Shown here: in pieces, positions 8,542 through 16,545 of the stretch | Layout: each line of letters starts with the position of its first letter | How positions within the stretch are numbered: the stretch's first letter is position 1 | Assembly (NCBI RefSeq): GCF_026339735.1 | Contig: NZ_JAPEQG010000001.1 | Coordinates: 2,170,001-2,234,000, forward strand | DNA length: 64,000 bases | Reading direction: 5' to 3' | DNA from: Streptomyces sp. NBC_01669 | GTDB lineage: Bacteria; Actinomycetota; Actinomycetes; Streptomycetales; Streptomycetaceae | Position numbers and translations under genes: made by a program | The notes under the pieces: model-generated | What the model saw: only the letters and a program-made list of their open reading frames with translations | What the model was told of the DNA's origin: nothing | The model's database searches: none

Positions 8542-9318
8542 ATGACCACCACCGCACCGGACACCATCACCTCGTCGGAACTGCTCTCCGTCGTCGCCTC
8601 CCGCGAACTGGCCGCGCGCCGCACCGTGTTCGCCGGGATCGGCCTGCCGACGCTCGCCACCGAACTCGCGCATCTGACGGTGGCCCCGGAGATCGAGGTC
8701 GTCTACGAGTCGGGAGTCTGCGGCGCCCACCCCTCGCACCTGCCGGAGACCATCGCCGACGCGGTCCTGATCACGGGCGCCGAAGCCGTTCTGTCGATGC
8801 CCGCCCTGTTCGGCTGTGTGCTGCAGGGTGGCCACATCGACGTGGGGTTCCTCGGGGCCGCGCAGATCGACCGGTGGGGCAGTCTCAACACGTCCGTGAT
8901 CGGCGACTGGGACAGTCCGTCGGTCCGGCTGCCCGGCTCGGGCGGCGGTGTCGAGGTGATGGCCAACTCCCGTGAGGTCTTCGTGGTGATGCGCCGCCAC
9001 GATCCGCGTTCCTTCACCGAAACGCTCGATTTCTGCACCACCCCGGGCCCCGACCGCGCGCTGGCCGAAGGCATCAGGCCGCTGGGCGCCGGTGTCACCC
9101 GGGTCATCACCGAACTGGGCATCCTGGCCCGCGCGGGCGTCGGCGAGGAGCTGCGGCTGGTCGCCGTCCACCCGGGCGTCACCGTCGAGCAGGTACGGGC
9201 GGCCACCGGCTGGGATCTCGAGGTCGCCGACACGGTGGCGACCGTGCCGCCGCCGACCGCGGCCGAACTTCGACTGCTGCGCGAGGACGTCGACCCCGAG
9301 CGCGTCTATCTTCGTTGA
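8542..9318 (+). CDS. CoA-transferase subunit B (GctB/CatJ-like)
   Basis: Beta subunit of 258 aa that carries the active-site glutamate. In this family the Glu forms the acyl-glutamyl-CoA intermediate; Glu56 in YESGVCGA is the clear candidate. Its presence argues against a catalytically altered IpdB-type hydrolase. The downstream signature INTGAEAV-like ITGAEAVLSMPALFG and the glycine-rich LPGSGGG follow. ATG 8542 follows AAGGAACGGG. It is co-transcribed with subunit A. Confidence 0.87.
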   Translation: MTTTAPDTITSSELLSVVASRELAARRTVFAGIGLPTLATELAHLTVAPEIEVVYESGVCGAHPSHLPETIADAVLITGAEAVLSMPALFGCVLQGGHIDVGFLGAAQIDRWGSLNTSVIGDWDSPSVRLPGSGGGVEVMANSREVFVVMRRHDPRSFTETLDFCTTPGPDRALAEGIRPLGAGVTRVITELGILARAGVGEELRLVAVHPGVTVEQVRAATGWDLEVADTVATVPPPTAAELRLLREDVDPERVYLR

Positions 9319-9380
9319 GTTCCGGGCAGGCCCCAGCCGTCCCGCCCACCGACAGCACCGCCGAGAGGACCCCAACCGCC

Positions 9381-10928
9381 ATGCGTATCAGGATCGTCGG
9401 CGCCGGAGCCATGGGCCGCGGCATCGCCCAGTGGGCTGCGAGCGCCGGACACACCGTCGAGCTGTGCGATGTACGCCCGGAGGCGGTGACGGCCGCCGTC
9501 GACTTCGTGCGGTCCATGCTCGACCGCGCCGTGCAGAAGGGCAGGCTCTCCGCCGAGGAGTCCGCCGCCACTGTGGAGCGGCTGGTGCCGCTGGACGACC
9601 CGTGGGCGGACGGACCGGACTGCGAGCTGGTCATCGAGGCGGTACGGGAGGACCTCGCCACCAAGGCGGAGGTCTTCGGCCTGCTCGAACGGGCGCTGCC
9701 CGCCTCGACGGTCTTCGCCACCAACACCTCCTCGCTGTCGGTCACCCGGATCGCGGCGGAGCTGAAGGACCCGACGCGCCTGGCCGGGCTGCACTTCTTC
9801 AACCCGGTGCCGCTGATGAAGATCGTCGAGATCGTGCCGGGCGCGGCCACCCGCCCGGAGATCCCGCCGCTGCTCACCGCGCTCGTCGAGGGCTGCGGCC
9901 ACCGTGCGGTGACGGTCGCCGACACGCCCGGCTTCCTGGTGAACCACGCGGGTCGCGGCCTGGTGACCGAGGCGCTCGCACTGCTGGAGGAGTCGGTCGC
10001 CGACCCGGCGGGCATCGACCGGATCGCGCGGGACGTGCTCGGCCTGCGGATGGGTCCGTTCGAGCTGATGGACCTCACCGGTCTGGATGTGACGGCCGCC
10101 GTCATCGACTCGATCTGGCAGGGCTTCCGGTACGCGGACCGGCTCCGTCCCTCCTACCTCACCCCGAACCGGGTGGTTGCGGGGCTGCACGGCCGCAAGA
10201 CCGGGCGCGGCTGGTTCGCGTACGGCCCCGACGCACCGGCCCCGGTTCCGGAGCCGCCGGTCATGGGGGATGCGGACCGCCCGGTGTACGTGGTCGGGGG
10301 CGCGGCGGAGCCGGACGCGACCGCACTGCGGCGGACGCTGACCGCGACGGGCGCCGTCGTCGAGAGCGGTGCGGAGCCGTCCGCCGATGCGCTGGTGCTG
10401 GTCCCGGTCTGGGGTACGACGGTGGCCGCCGCGGTCGCGGCGCACGGACTGCCCGCCGGACGCACGTTCGGAGTGGACCCGCTGGCGGCGGTCGGGAAGC
10501 GCCGGGTACTGGCCGTGACCCCGGCGGCGGATCCGGCTGCCGCACGGGATGCCCGCGCGGTGCTGGCGCGGCCGGCGGAGGACGGCGGCGAGCCGTACGC
10601 GGTGTCGGTGGTACGGGACACGGCGGGTTCGGTCGCGCAGCGGCTGCTGGCCTCGATCGTCTCCGTCGCCGCGTCGATCGCCGAGCGTTCGCTCGCCACC
10701 CCGGCGGACATCGATCTCGCCGTCACCACCGGTCTCGGCTATCCGGTCGGGCCGCTGGCCTGGGGGGACCGGATCGGCGCGGACCGGATGCTGCGGCTGC
10801 ACCGGTCGCTGCACACGACGACCGGCGACCCGCGTCACCGCCCGACCCGCTGGGTCACCGAACGCGCCCAGCTCGGCCTGGCGCTGGCGGACCCGGGCAC
10901 GGTGCCCGCCGACTGCCTGGACCACTAG
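9381..10928 (+). CDS. 3-hydroxyacyl-CoA dehydrogenase
   Basis: NAD-dependent dehydrogenase of 515 aa that oxidises 3-hydroxyacyl-CoA to 3-oxoacyl-CoA, the step before the thiolase. The N-terminal Rossmann motif is GAGAMG (residues 7-12). NTSSLSVT and LHFFNPVPLMKIVEI mark the 3HCDH fold, and a second C-terminal 3HCDH helical domain occupies roughly residues 410-510, as in PaaH/PaaC-type proteins. ATG 9381 with upstream GAGAGGA is preferred over an in-frame TTG at 9315. An IS remnant begins directly after its TAG stop. Confidence 0.88.
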   Translation: MRIRIVGAGAMGRGIAQWAASAGHTVELCDVRPEAVTAAVDFVRSMLDRAVQKGRLSAEESAATVERLVPLDDPWADGPDCELVIEAVREDLATKAEVFGLLERALPASTVFATNTSSLSVTRIAAELKDPTRLAGLHFFNPVPLMKIVEIVPGAATRPEIPPLLTALVEGCGHRAVTVADTPGFLVNHAGRGLVTEALALLEESVADPAGIDRIARDVLGLRMGPFELMDLTGLDVTAAVIDSIWQGFRYADRLRPSYLTPNRVVAGLHGRKTGRGWFAYGPDAPAPVPEPPVMGDADRPVYVVGGAAEPDATALRRTLTATGAVVESGAEPSADALVLVPVWGTTVAAAVAAHGLPAGRTFGVDPLAAVGKRRVLAVTPAADPAAARDARAVLARPAEDGGEPYAVSVVRDTAGSVAQRLLASIVSVAASIAERSLATPADIDLAVTTGLGYPVGPLAWGDRIGADRMLRLHRSLHTTTGDPRHRPTRWVTERAQLGLALADPGTVPADCLDH

Positions 10929-11251
10929 AGCGTGTCTCTTTGACGGGTTGGTCGGTTGACCGTAGGTGTCTGTCCGATTAGTGATCACTGATTCGATGTG
11001 GGCCCGGATCGCGCCGTTGATGCCGACCGATCCGGTCCGGGGCCGGCGGTGGGCCGACCACCGCCGGACTCTTGAGGCCATCGCACGGAAGTGCCGCACC
11101 TGCTCGCCGTGGCAGGATCTGCCCGCCGAGCTCGGGTCGTTCCAAACGGCCCACAGTGGCGCGGCCTGGCCATGCGATGCGACAAGCTCGCCATTGCCTA
11201 CCAGGCGGCGCTCCACCTCTCCGCGATTCTCATCTGGGCCCGACGCTGACC
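10929..11251 (+). mobile_element. Internally deleted IS5-type insertion sequence remnant
   Basis: About 320 bp remains of an element normally three times longer. It keeps the left-end-like AGCGTGTCTCTTTGACGG immediately after the dehydrogenase stop, the transposase N-terminus and the last 24 codons of the transposase. The right terminal repeat is not recognisable. The tetranucleotide CTAG flanks both sides (10925-10928 and 11252-11255), a possible target duplication or coincidence. It marks the left edge of an accessory patch. Confidence 0.7.
10966..11249 (+). pseudogene. IS5-family transposase, central part deleted
   Basis: The first about 65 codons (VITDSMWARIAPLMPTDPVRGRRWADHRRTLEAIA onward to LGSFQTAH) match the N-terminal domain of IS5-type transposases from Streptomyces. 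From about 11160 the frame changes, and GLAMRCDKLAIAYQAALHL to WARR-stop is the family C-terminus. The catalytic DDE core between them is gone, so it cannot be active. Confidence 0.75.
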
Positions 11252-11788
11252 CTAGGGCTGATCAACGGCGTGTTCCCTCAGGAAGGCCCCTGCGTAGGCT
11301 GCCGCCTCTTCCTTCGTCGCGTACGAGGTGTCGCCGTCGGGCGTGCCGTGTGTTCCGTCGGCGCCCTCGCCTGTCCACCTCCAGCCGCCGGACGAAGGCT
11401 CTTGCGTCAGTTCGGCCGTTCCACCGAACAGTTCGATTACGGCGCTCGTGTGTGCTGCGGTGGTTGCCGGGCGGCTGATGGCATCAGGCCATTTCTTGCG
11501 GGCGCCTTGCCGGGTGATGCCCCAAACGGTGCCCAGCTGCTCGTAGCTCGCACCGTAAGACCCGGCCGTTCCCGCTGCGATCGCCGTCAACCGTTTGACC
11601 TCCTTGTCCACCACCTTCCATGCGGCAACGACGGACAGCGCCACTTCGACCGGGTCCGCCTCCCACATGCGGTCCCCTGGTAGCCCTGATGTGCGGGAGC
11701 GGATGGCCGATACGAGCGGGTTCAGGGCGTCGTAGAGGGCCTTGTCGAGCTCTACCTGTTCTTCGGGGGTGATCTCAAGCGAAGTCAT
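11252..11788 (-). CDS. Hypothetical protein with HTH-like segment
   Basis: I do not recognise this 178 aa protein. The N-terminal half is helical and acidic (EEQVELDKALYDALN), and residues of YEQLGTVWGITRQGARKKW look like a helix-turn-helix. The C-terminal part (SSGGWRWTGEGADGTHGTPDG) is Gly/Trp-rich and resembles a small DUF appended to it. Its stop lies 3 bp from the transposase remnant, so the C-terminus may or may not be original. An AT-rich palindrome 32 bp upstream could be an autoregulatory operator. Confidence 0.6.
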   Translation of the reverse strand: MTSLEITPEEQVELDKALYDALNPLVSAIRSRTSGLPGDRMWEADPVEVALSVVAAWKVVDKEVKRLTAIAAGTAGSYGASYEQLGTVWGITRQGARKKWPDAISRPATTAAHTSAVIELFGGTAELTQEPSSGGWRWTGEGADGTHGTPDGDTSYATKEEAAAYAGAFLREHAVDQP

Positions 11789-11819
11789 GCGACAACTTTA
11801 GTTACCCAAGATGAGGATT

Positions 11820-11835
11820 GTAAACAATAGTTTAC
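11820..11835. promoter_or_regulatory. Palindrome GTAAAC-N4-GTTTAC
   Basis: Perfect 6-bp inverted repeat (GTAAACAATAGTTTAC) in an unusually AT-rich stretch of 11801-11835, just upstream of the HTH-like hypothetical gene on the minus strand and downstream of the YdeI-like gene. Position and composition suit an operator or promoter element. Confidence 0.5.
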
Positions 11836-11850
11836 GGCCGCGGGTGCAAG

Positions 11851-12504
11851 TCAGGCACCGTCAGCCTTGAACCGAGGGCCAAGCTGGACCGCGCAGCAAC
11901 TTGCCAGTCCTACGGCTCCGAGAAGACAGGCTCCAGCCGTCCTGGCCAGACACGGTGCGCAGGGCCTTGTCGAGCCGGGCCCGGCGGGTCTCGGGGTGCG
12001 GGCCTGGAGCAGGGGCAGGACCAGCAGGTAGCGGCCGGTCCTGGCGAGGGCCTCAACGGCGGCCTTGACCTCGGGACAGCCGTCGAGGGCCGCCCCGAGG
12101 TCGGGCGGCACGGTCGCCGTCTTCTGCGACGCGTAGGCCGCGTCCCACCGCCCGTCCTGCCGCGCCCTGCGGACCGCGGCCAGCCCAGGCTCGCGCATCC
12201 GGCCGGCGGCCGTCAGTCGCTCGACCTTCTCCACGTTCACTTGCGACCACAGGCTCCGGGGCCTGCGAGGCACGTACTTCTGCAGGTAGTGACGGTCGTC
12301 GAGGGCGCGGCGCTGCCCCGAAATCCAGCCGTAGCGGAGACCGATATCCACCAGCTCGTCCGAGCTGACCGAGGGGATGCCCGAGCCCTTCCTCGCCATC
12401 TTGATCCACACGCCTTCCTGGCGCGTGTGGTGCCCGGCCAGCCATGCCTCGAAGGCCGTGCCGTCCGCGAAGGCGATGATCTCCACACCGTCGAGCTGCT
12501 CCAT
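11851..12504 (-). CDS. YdeI/OmpD-associated family protein, C-terminus frameshifted
   Basis: The start MEQLDGVEIIAFADGTAFEAWLAGHH, then VWIKMARKGSGIPSVSSDELVDIGLRYGWISGQ and ALDDRHYLQKYVPRRPRSLWS, is the YdeI/bacteriocin-protection family. After ...LPLLQARTP (around 11995) the continuing frame gives low-complexity residues, whereas shifting frame by one base gives ETRRARLDKALRTVSGQDGW, the expected family tail. A single-base deletion or sequencing error is therefore likely. Function of the family is poorly defined; ATG 12504 fits other members. Confidence 0.75.
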   Translation of the reverse strand: MEQLDGVEIIAFADGTAFEAWLAGHHTRQEGVWIKMARKGSGIPSVSSDELVDIGLRYGWISGQRRALDDRHYLQKYVPRRPRSLWSQVNVEKVERLTAAGRMREPGLAAVRRARQDGRWDAAYASQKTATVPPDLGAALDGCPEVKAAVEALARTGRYLLVLPLLQARTPRPAGPGSTRPCAPCLARTAGACLLGAVGLASCCAVQLGPRFKADGA

Positions 12505-12828
12505 GCGGCTCAACCTATGGGGTGTCCGCAAAGTGGGCCTTGACCCCAGATCTTGGGCACTTGAGACGTGGATCTTCAGGATCTGAGAACGGACATCTTG
12601 TGGCTCATGCGAACCGATCCTGACGCATGGGCCGTACCCCCACAAGATCGCAACCAGACTCCTCTTCACCTACCGAAGCCAGACGTCCGGCCACCAATCG
12701 AGACGACGTCTCAGCATGACACCGCGGGCCATTGGTGAGAGGTGGATCACATTTTGGGAGCGGATGTCACACTCCCGGTGCCTGGATCGCTCTCAGTTCG
12801 GAATGCACCCGCGACGGAAGGCCCTACG
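12505..12828. other. Intergenic region with compound hairpin, upstream of ECF41 gene
   Basis: No supported gene. It holds the divergent promoters of the YdeI-like and sigma factor genes and a two-stage inverted repeat at 12595-12648: ATCTTGTGG (12595-12603) pairs with CCACAAGAT (12640-12648), and inside it CATGCG (12606-12611) pairs with CGCATG (12624-12629). The stretch 12531-12600 is repetitive in GATCTT/GATC-like words and may be a mobile-element scar. Confidence 0.45.
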
Positions 12829-13800
12829 ATGTACTATCCCCCGCCGGACTCACAGGCAGCCTTGCCCGAAGGCAGCCCGCGGGAGACGGCGTCAGATCCG
12901 GTAGCGAACACCGCGACACAGGTGTTCAACGACCACCGCGAGCTGCTGTTCTCCATCGTCTACAACATGCTCGGCAGCGTCGCCGACACCGAGGACGTGT
13001 TGCAGGAGACATGGCTGTCGTGGACGACCAGAAACCAGGCACCGAGCGCGGAGCGGATCGACAACCCGCGCGCCTACCTGGTGCGGATCGCGGTGAACCG
13101 GGCCCTCGCCCACCAGGCCACCATCAGCCGCCGCCGTGAAACATACATCGGGCCATGGCTGCCTGAACCGCTCGTCAGCCCCCTCACCGACACTCTCCTC
13201 CCCGACGATGCCGCTGATGCGACAGTGCGCGCCGAGTCGGTGTCGATGGCGCTGCTGGTGATCCTGGAAACCCTCACTCCACTGGAACGCGGGGTGTTCG
13301 TCCTGCACGAGGTGTTCGGCTACGCCCACACCGAGATCGCAGAAATCCTCGGCCGCAGTCCCTCGGCGATTCGCCAGCTCGCCCATCGCGCCCGCGAGCA
13401 CGTCCACGCCCGACGCCCCCGCTACGAGCCCGACCCGCACGTCCGGCAGCAGGTGACCGAACAATTCCTGGCCGCCGCGCTCGGCGGTGACCTGGACGCC
13501 CTCCTGCAGATCCTGGCGCCGGAGGTGACCCTCTGGGGTGACGGCGGAGGCAAGGCAGCGGGGGGCCTGCGGCCGCTCCGCGGCCGGGAAAAGGTCGCCC
13601 GCCTGCTCGCCGCTGTCGCCCCCCACTCCGGCAAGGGCCTCAACATCGCCTACCGCAGCGTCAACGGCGCCCCGTCAGCGCTGCTGTTCGTCGGCGACAC
13701 CCCCTACGCCGTCCTCGTCCTCGACCTCACTCCGGACGGCAACCAGGTGTGCGGGATCTACGCCGTCGCCAATCCCGACAAGCTCTCTCACGTCGACTGA
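12829..13800 (+). CDS. ECF41-type RNA polymerase sigma factor (SigJ-like)
   Basis: Sigma-70 factor of 323 aa. Region 2 is FNDHRELLFSIVYNMLGSVADTEDVLQETWLSW and region 4 is LEVFGYAHTEIAEILGRSPSAIRQLAHRARE-like. It has a C-terminal SnoaL-like extension with the two hallmark ECF41 motifs, WGDGGGK and NPDKL. In this family the extension regulates activity in place of an anti-sigma factor. ATG 12829 has GGAAGG 7 nt upstream. The usual ECF41 partners (a carboxymuconolactone decarboxylase, oxidoreductase or epimerase) are absent; the MMPL transporter 19 nt downstream is its likely operon partner. Confidence 0.9.
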   Translation: MYYPPPDSQAALPEGSPRETASDPVANTATQVFNDHRELLFSIVYNMLGSVADTEDVLQETWLSWTTRNQAPSAERIDNPRAYLVRIAVNRALAHQATISRRRETYIGPWLPEPLVSPLTDTLLPDDAADATVRAESVSMALLVILETLTPLERGVFVLHEVFGYAHTEIAEILGRSPSAIRQLAHRAREHVHARRPRYEPDPHVRQQVTEQFLAAALGGDLDALLQILAPEVTLWGDGGGKAAGGLRPLRGREKVARLLAAVAPHSGKGLNIAYRSVNGAPSALLFVGDTPYAVLVLDLTPDGNQVCGIYAVANPDKLSHVD

Positions 13801-13819
13801 ACACTGAGGAATCCACATC

Positions 13820-15928
13820 GTGCGAAAATTGGCATCATTGCCCAGTGGCAGAGTGGCGAAATGGGTCGTCCTCGCCCTCTGGATGGCCCTGCTGGTCCCG
13901 GCCCTCATGCTGGCCGGCAAGCTCGGCGACGTTGAGAAAAACGACAATTCGGCCTGGCTGCCCAGTAACGCGGAGTCGACCAAGGTCGTCGACCGAGCCG
14001 AGAAGTTCCAGTCTGCCGATACCCTGCCCGCGATTGTGATCTACGACCGGCCCGAGGGCATCACCCCTGTCGACATGGCCAAGGCCCGAGCCGACGCCGA
14101 AGCCTTCAAGGGCATCAAGAACGTCGTGGGGCAGGCGCAGGGCCCAGTGAGGGCCCAAGACGGCAAGGCCATCCAGACCGTGGTCCAGGTTCACAAGGAC
14201 AAAACGGGCTGGGAAGGGATCGGCAAGGTCGTCGACGCGATGAACAACGTCGGCGAAGAGAACGCTGGCGGTCTCGGGTTCCACGTCACCGGACCGGCCG
14301 GTTACGCATCCGACTCGATCAAGGCCTTCAGCGGAGGAGGCGGCCTGACAACGATCACCGCGTTGGTGGTGGTCGTGATCCTGCTGTTCACCTACCGCAG
14401 CCCGTTGCTGCCACTGCTGCCACTGCTGACCGTGGGCGGCGCCCTGGTCACGTCGGAAGCGGTGATCTACCTGCTGGCGAAGAACGCCGGACTCACCGTC
14501 AACAAGCAGACCAGCTTCATCCTGACCGTGCTCGTGTTCGGCGCCGCCACCGACTACGCACTACTGCTCACCTCGCGGTACCGAGAGGAGTTGGGGCGGC
14601 ACGAGGACCGGCACGAGGCGATGGCGGAGGCCCTGCACCGCTCCAGTCCCGCGATCATCGCCAGCGCCGCGACCGTCGCGGTCAGCCTGATGCTGCTGAT
14701 GCTGGCCACCCTCAACTCCACCCAAGGGCTCGGGCCGGCCTGTGCCGTCGGCATCCTCGTCGGGCTGCTCGCCATGGTCACCCTGATGCCGGCCCTGCTC
14801 GTCATCTGCGGCCGCTGGATCTTCTGGCCGGTGAAGCCATCGTACGGATCGGCGGGGGCGACCAAGGAGGGCCTCTGGACCCGGGTCGGCACCGCCGTCT
14901 CCGGCCGACCGCGGATCGTGTGGATCGGCACCGCGCTCGTCCTGGGTGTCATGGCGATCGGGGTGTTCGGGCTCAAGGCCGAGGGGCTCTCCAACAAGGA
15001 CCAGTTCACCAACAAGCCGCAGATGGCCGTCGGCGAGGAGATCCAGTCCAGGCACTTCCCGGCCGGGTCGGGCGACCCCATCTACGTCGTGGCCAAGGCC
15101 GCCTCGGCGGGGCAGGTGAAGACCGCGCTGTCCGGCGTCCCAGGAGTCGCTGACGTCTCGACGCCGATGATCAAGGATGGTGAGGCCATCATGCTCGGGG
15201 AGCTCAAGGACGATCCCAGCAGCACGGCCGCGATGCACACCGTCGAGCAGGTCAGAACCGCGGTCCACAGGATCGAGGGTGCGGATGCCCGAGTCGGCGG
15301 CAACACGGCGATCACTCTCGACACGCAAGAAGCGGCCGCCCGTGACTCCAAGGTGATCATCCCCATCGTGCTGGTCGTGGTGTTCCTCATCCTCACGCTG
15401 CTGCTGCGGGCGATCGTCGCACCACTGCTGCTCATGGCGACGGTGGTGCTGTCGTTCGGAGCGGCCCTTGGCGTGAGCAGTCTGATGTTCAACCACGTGT
15501 TCCACTTCGCCGGGGCGGAAGCCTCCTTCCCGCTTCTGACGTTCGTGTTCCTGGTCGCCCTGGGCATCGACTACAACATCTTCCTGGTCACCCGGGTGCG
15601 CGAAGTGACACTGCTGCACGGCACCCGGCGCGGCGCGCTGATGGGTCTGTCCACCACCGGGGGTGTGATCACCTCAGCGGGTCTGGTGCTGGCCGGTACC
15701 TTCGCGGCGATGGCCTCGCTACCGCTGGTATTCGCGGCCGAGCTCGGGTTCGCGGTGGCGTTCGGCGTGCTGCTGGACACCATGATCGTCCGCTCGGTGC
15801 TGGTCACCGCGCTGACCCTGGACGTGGGTCGGTGGATGTGGTGGCCCAGCAAACTGTTCAGGCATCACGACGCCCCCCAGCCGCCGGCGGGCAAGCCCGA
15901 CCTCGAACCCGCCCTCAGTGGCATGTGA
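13820..15928 (+). CDS. MMPL-family RND transporter
   Basis: Membrane exporter of 702 aa with the MMPL two-halves layout: an N-terminal helix (VVLALWMALLVPALMLAG), an extracytoplasmic loop, five helices around residues 175-330, then the pattern repeated in the second half. TDYALLLTSRYREEL and IDYNIFLVTRVREV are the conserved helix-4 motifs with transmembrane Asp. GTG 13820 follows GAGGA. Such pumps export lipids, antibiotics or dyes. The ECF41 gene immediately upstream suggests joint transcription; the substrate is unknown. Confidence 0.88.
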   Translation: MRKLASLPSGRVAKWVVLALWMALLVPALMLAGKLGDVEKNDNSAWLPSNAESTKVVDRAEKFQSADTLPAIVIYDRPEGITPVDMAKARADAEAFKGIKNVVGQAQGPVRAQDGKAIQTVVQVHKDKTGWEGIGKVVDAMNNVGEENAGGLGFHVTGPAGYASDSIKAFSGGGGLTTITALVVVVILLFTYRSPLLPLLPLLTVGGALVTSEAVIYLLAKNAGLTVNKQTSFILTVLVFGAATDYALLLTSRYREELGRHEDRHEAMAEALHRSSPAIIASAATVAVSLMLLMLATLNSTQGLGPACAVGILVGLLAMVTLMPALLVICGRWIFWPVKPSYGSAGATKEGLWTRVGTAVSGRPRIVWIGTALVLGVMAIGVFGLKAEGLSNKDQFTNKPQMAVGEEIQSRHFPAGSGDPIYVVAKAASAGQVKTALSGVPGVADVSTPMIKDGEAIMLGELKDDPSSTAAMHTVEQVRTAVHRIEGADARVGGNTAITLDTQEAAARDSKVIIPIVLVVVFLILTLLLRAIVAPLLLMATVVLSFGAALGVSSLMFNHVFHFAGAEASFPLLTFVFLVALGIDYNIFLVTRVREVTLLHGTRRGALMGLSTTGGVITSAGLVLAGTFAAMASLPLVFAAELGFAVAFGVLLDTMIVRSVLVTALTLDVGRWMWWPSKLFRHHDAPQPPAGKPDLEPALSGM

Positions 15929-15998
15929 CAACCTTCCGCCACGGGCCTTCTGGCGCAGGCCGGGAGGCCCGGTAAGGATGACATGCGGACACGACCCC

Positions 15999-16063
15999 GT
16001 TCTTGATCAAAGGTTTCGAGAACCTTGATCATCAGGAGGTCGCGTTCGCCGGTACGCGACCTC
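15999..16063. terminator. Two strong hairpins after the MMPL gene
   Basis: First hairpin: TTGATCAAAGGTT pairs with AACCTTGATCA (about 16002-16031) with one bulged A. Second hairpin: GAGGTCGCGT (16036-16045) pairs perfectly with ACGCGACCTC (16054-16063) around an 8-nt loop. They lie between the MMPL gene and a decayed gene on the opposite strand and probably act as a bidirectional terminator. Confidence 0.55.
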
Positions 16064-16089
16064 ATGGTGTCTACGAGTTCAACCTGAGT

Positions 16090-16545
16090 ATCCGTCCAGT
16101 GCCGGGGTCTGGTGCAGGATCTCGCGAGACGGCGGCGCGGCGAGGCCGCGACACAGATACGGCCACGAGTTCGTCGAGGTGGTGCAGGGCGGCGTTCAGC
16201 CGGTCCGGGCGGGTCGACGAAGAAGGGGTCGTCGGGCACGGGCAGGGAACTCGCCGGCGCCCAGCCATGCCCCGCGCCCAGGTCGCGTCGTCGACGTCGA
16301 GCGCCGCCGGAACACGTCCCGCGCCCCGGCGGACAGGAACAGCCACGCGGGCAGCAGGTCGACCGCGTGGTCGCCGACGGCCAGTGTCCCGAAGCCGATG
16401 ACGGCGCTCAGCCTGCCGTCCACGGTGAGGAGGTTGCCCTCCGCGAGGTCCCCATGGATCCGCACCGGGGGCCCTCCCAGGCGGGCGTCCCGAGTGCCGC
16501 CTGCACTGTCCGCAGCAAGGCCGGTTCAACCGGTTTTCCAGCCTC
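16090..16545 (-). pseudogene. Phosphotransferase (APH/choline kinase fold) remnant
   Basis: Minus-strand translation reads GTPAWEGPPVRIHGDLAEGNLL, the catalytic HGDxxxxN loop of aminoglycoside-phosphotransferase-like enzymes, then VDGRLSAVIGFGTLAVGDHAVDLLPAW. In intact enzymes this second stretch is IDFGDxxxGDPxxDL, so the magnesium-binding Asp is Gly here. The frame breaks near the RRALDVDDATWARG segment (about 16290), and the whole N-terminal lobe is missing upstream. It is a decayed fragment with no credible start. Confidence 0.65.

Noticed and set aside
7562..9318. IpdAB-type steroid-ring hydrolase
   Set aside because: The beta subunit keeps the catalytic Glu (YESGVCGA), and no other steroid-degradation genes are nearby; an ordinary CoA-transferase is simpler.
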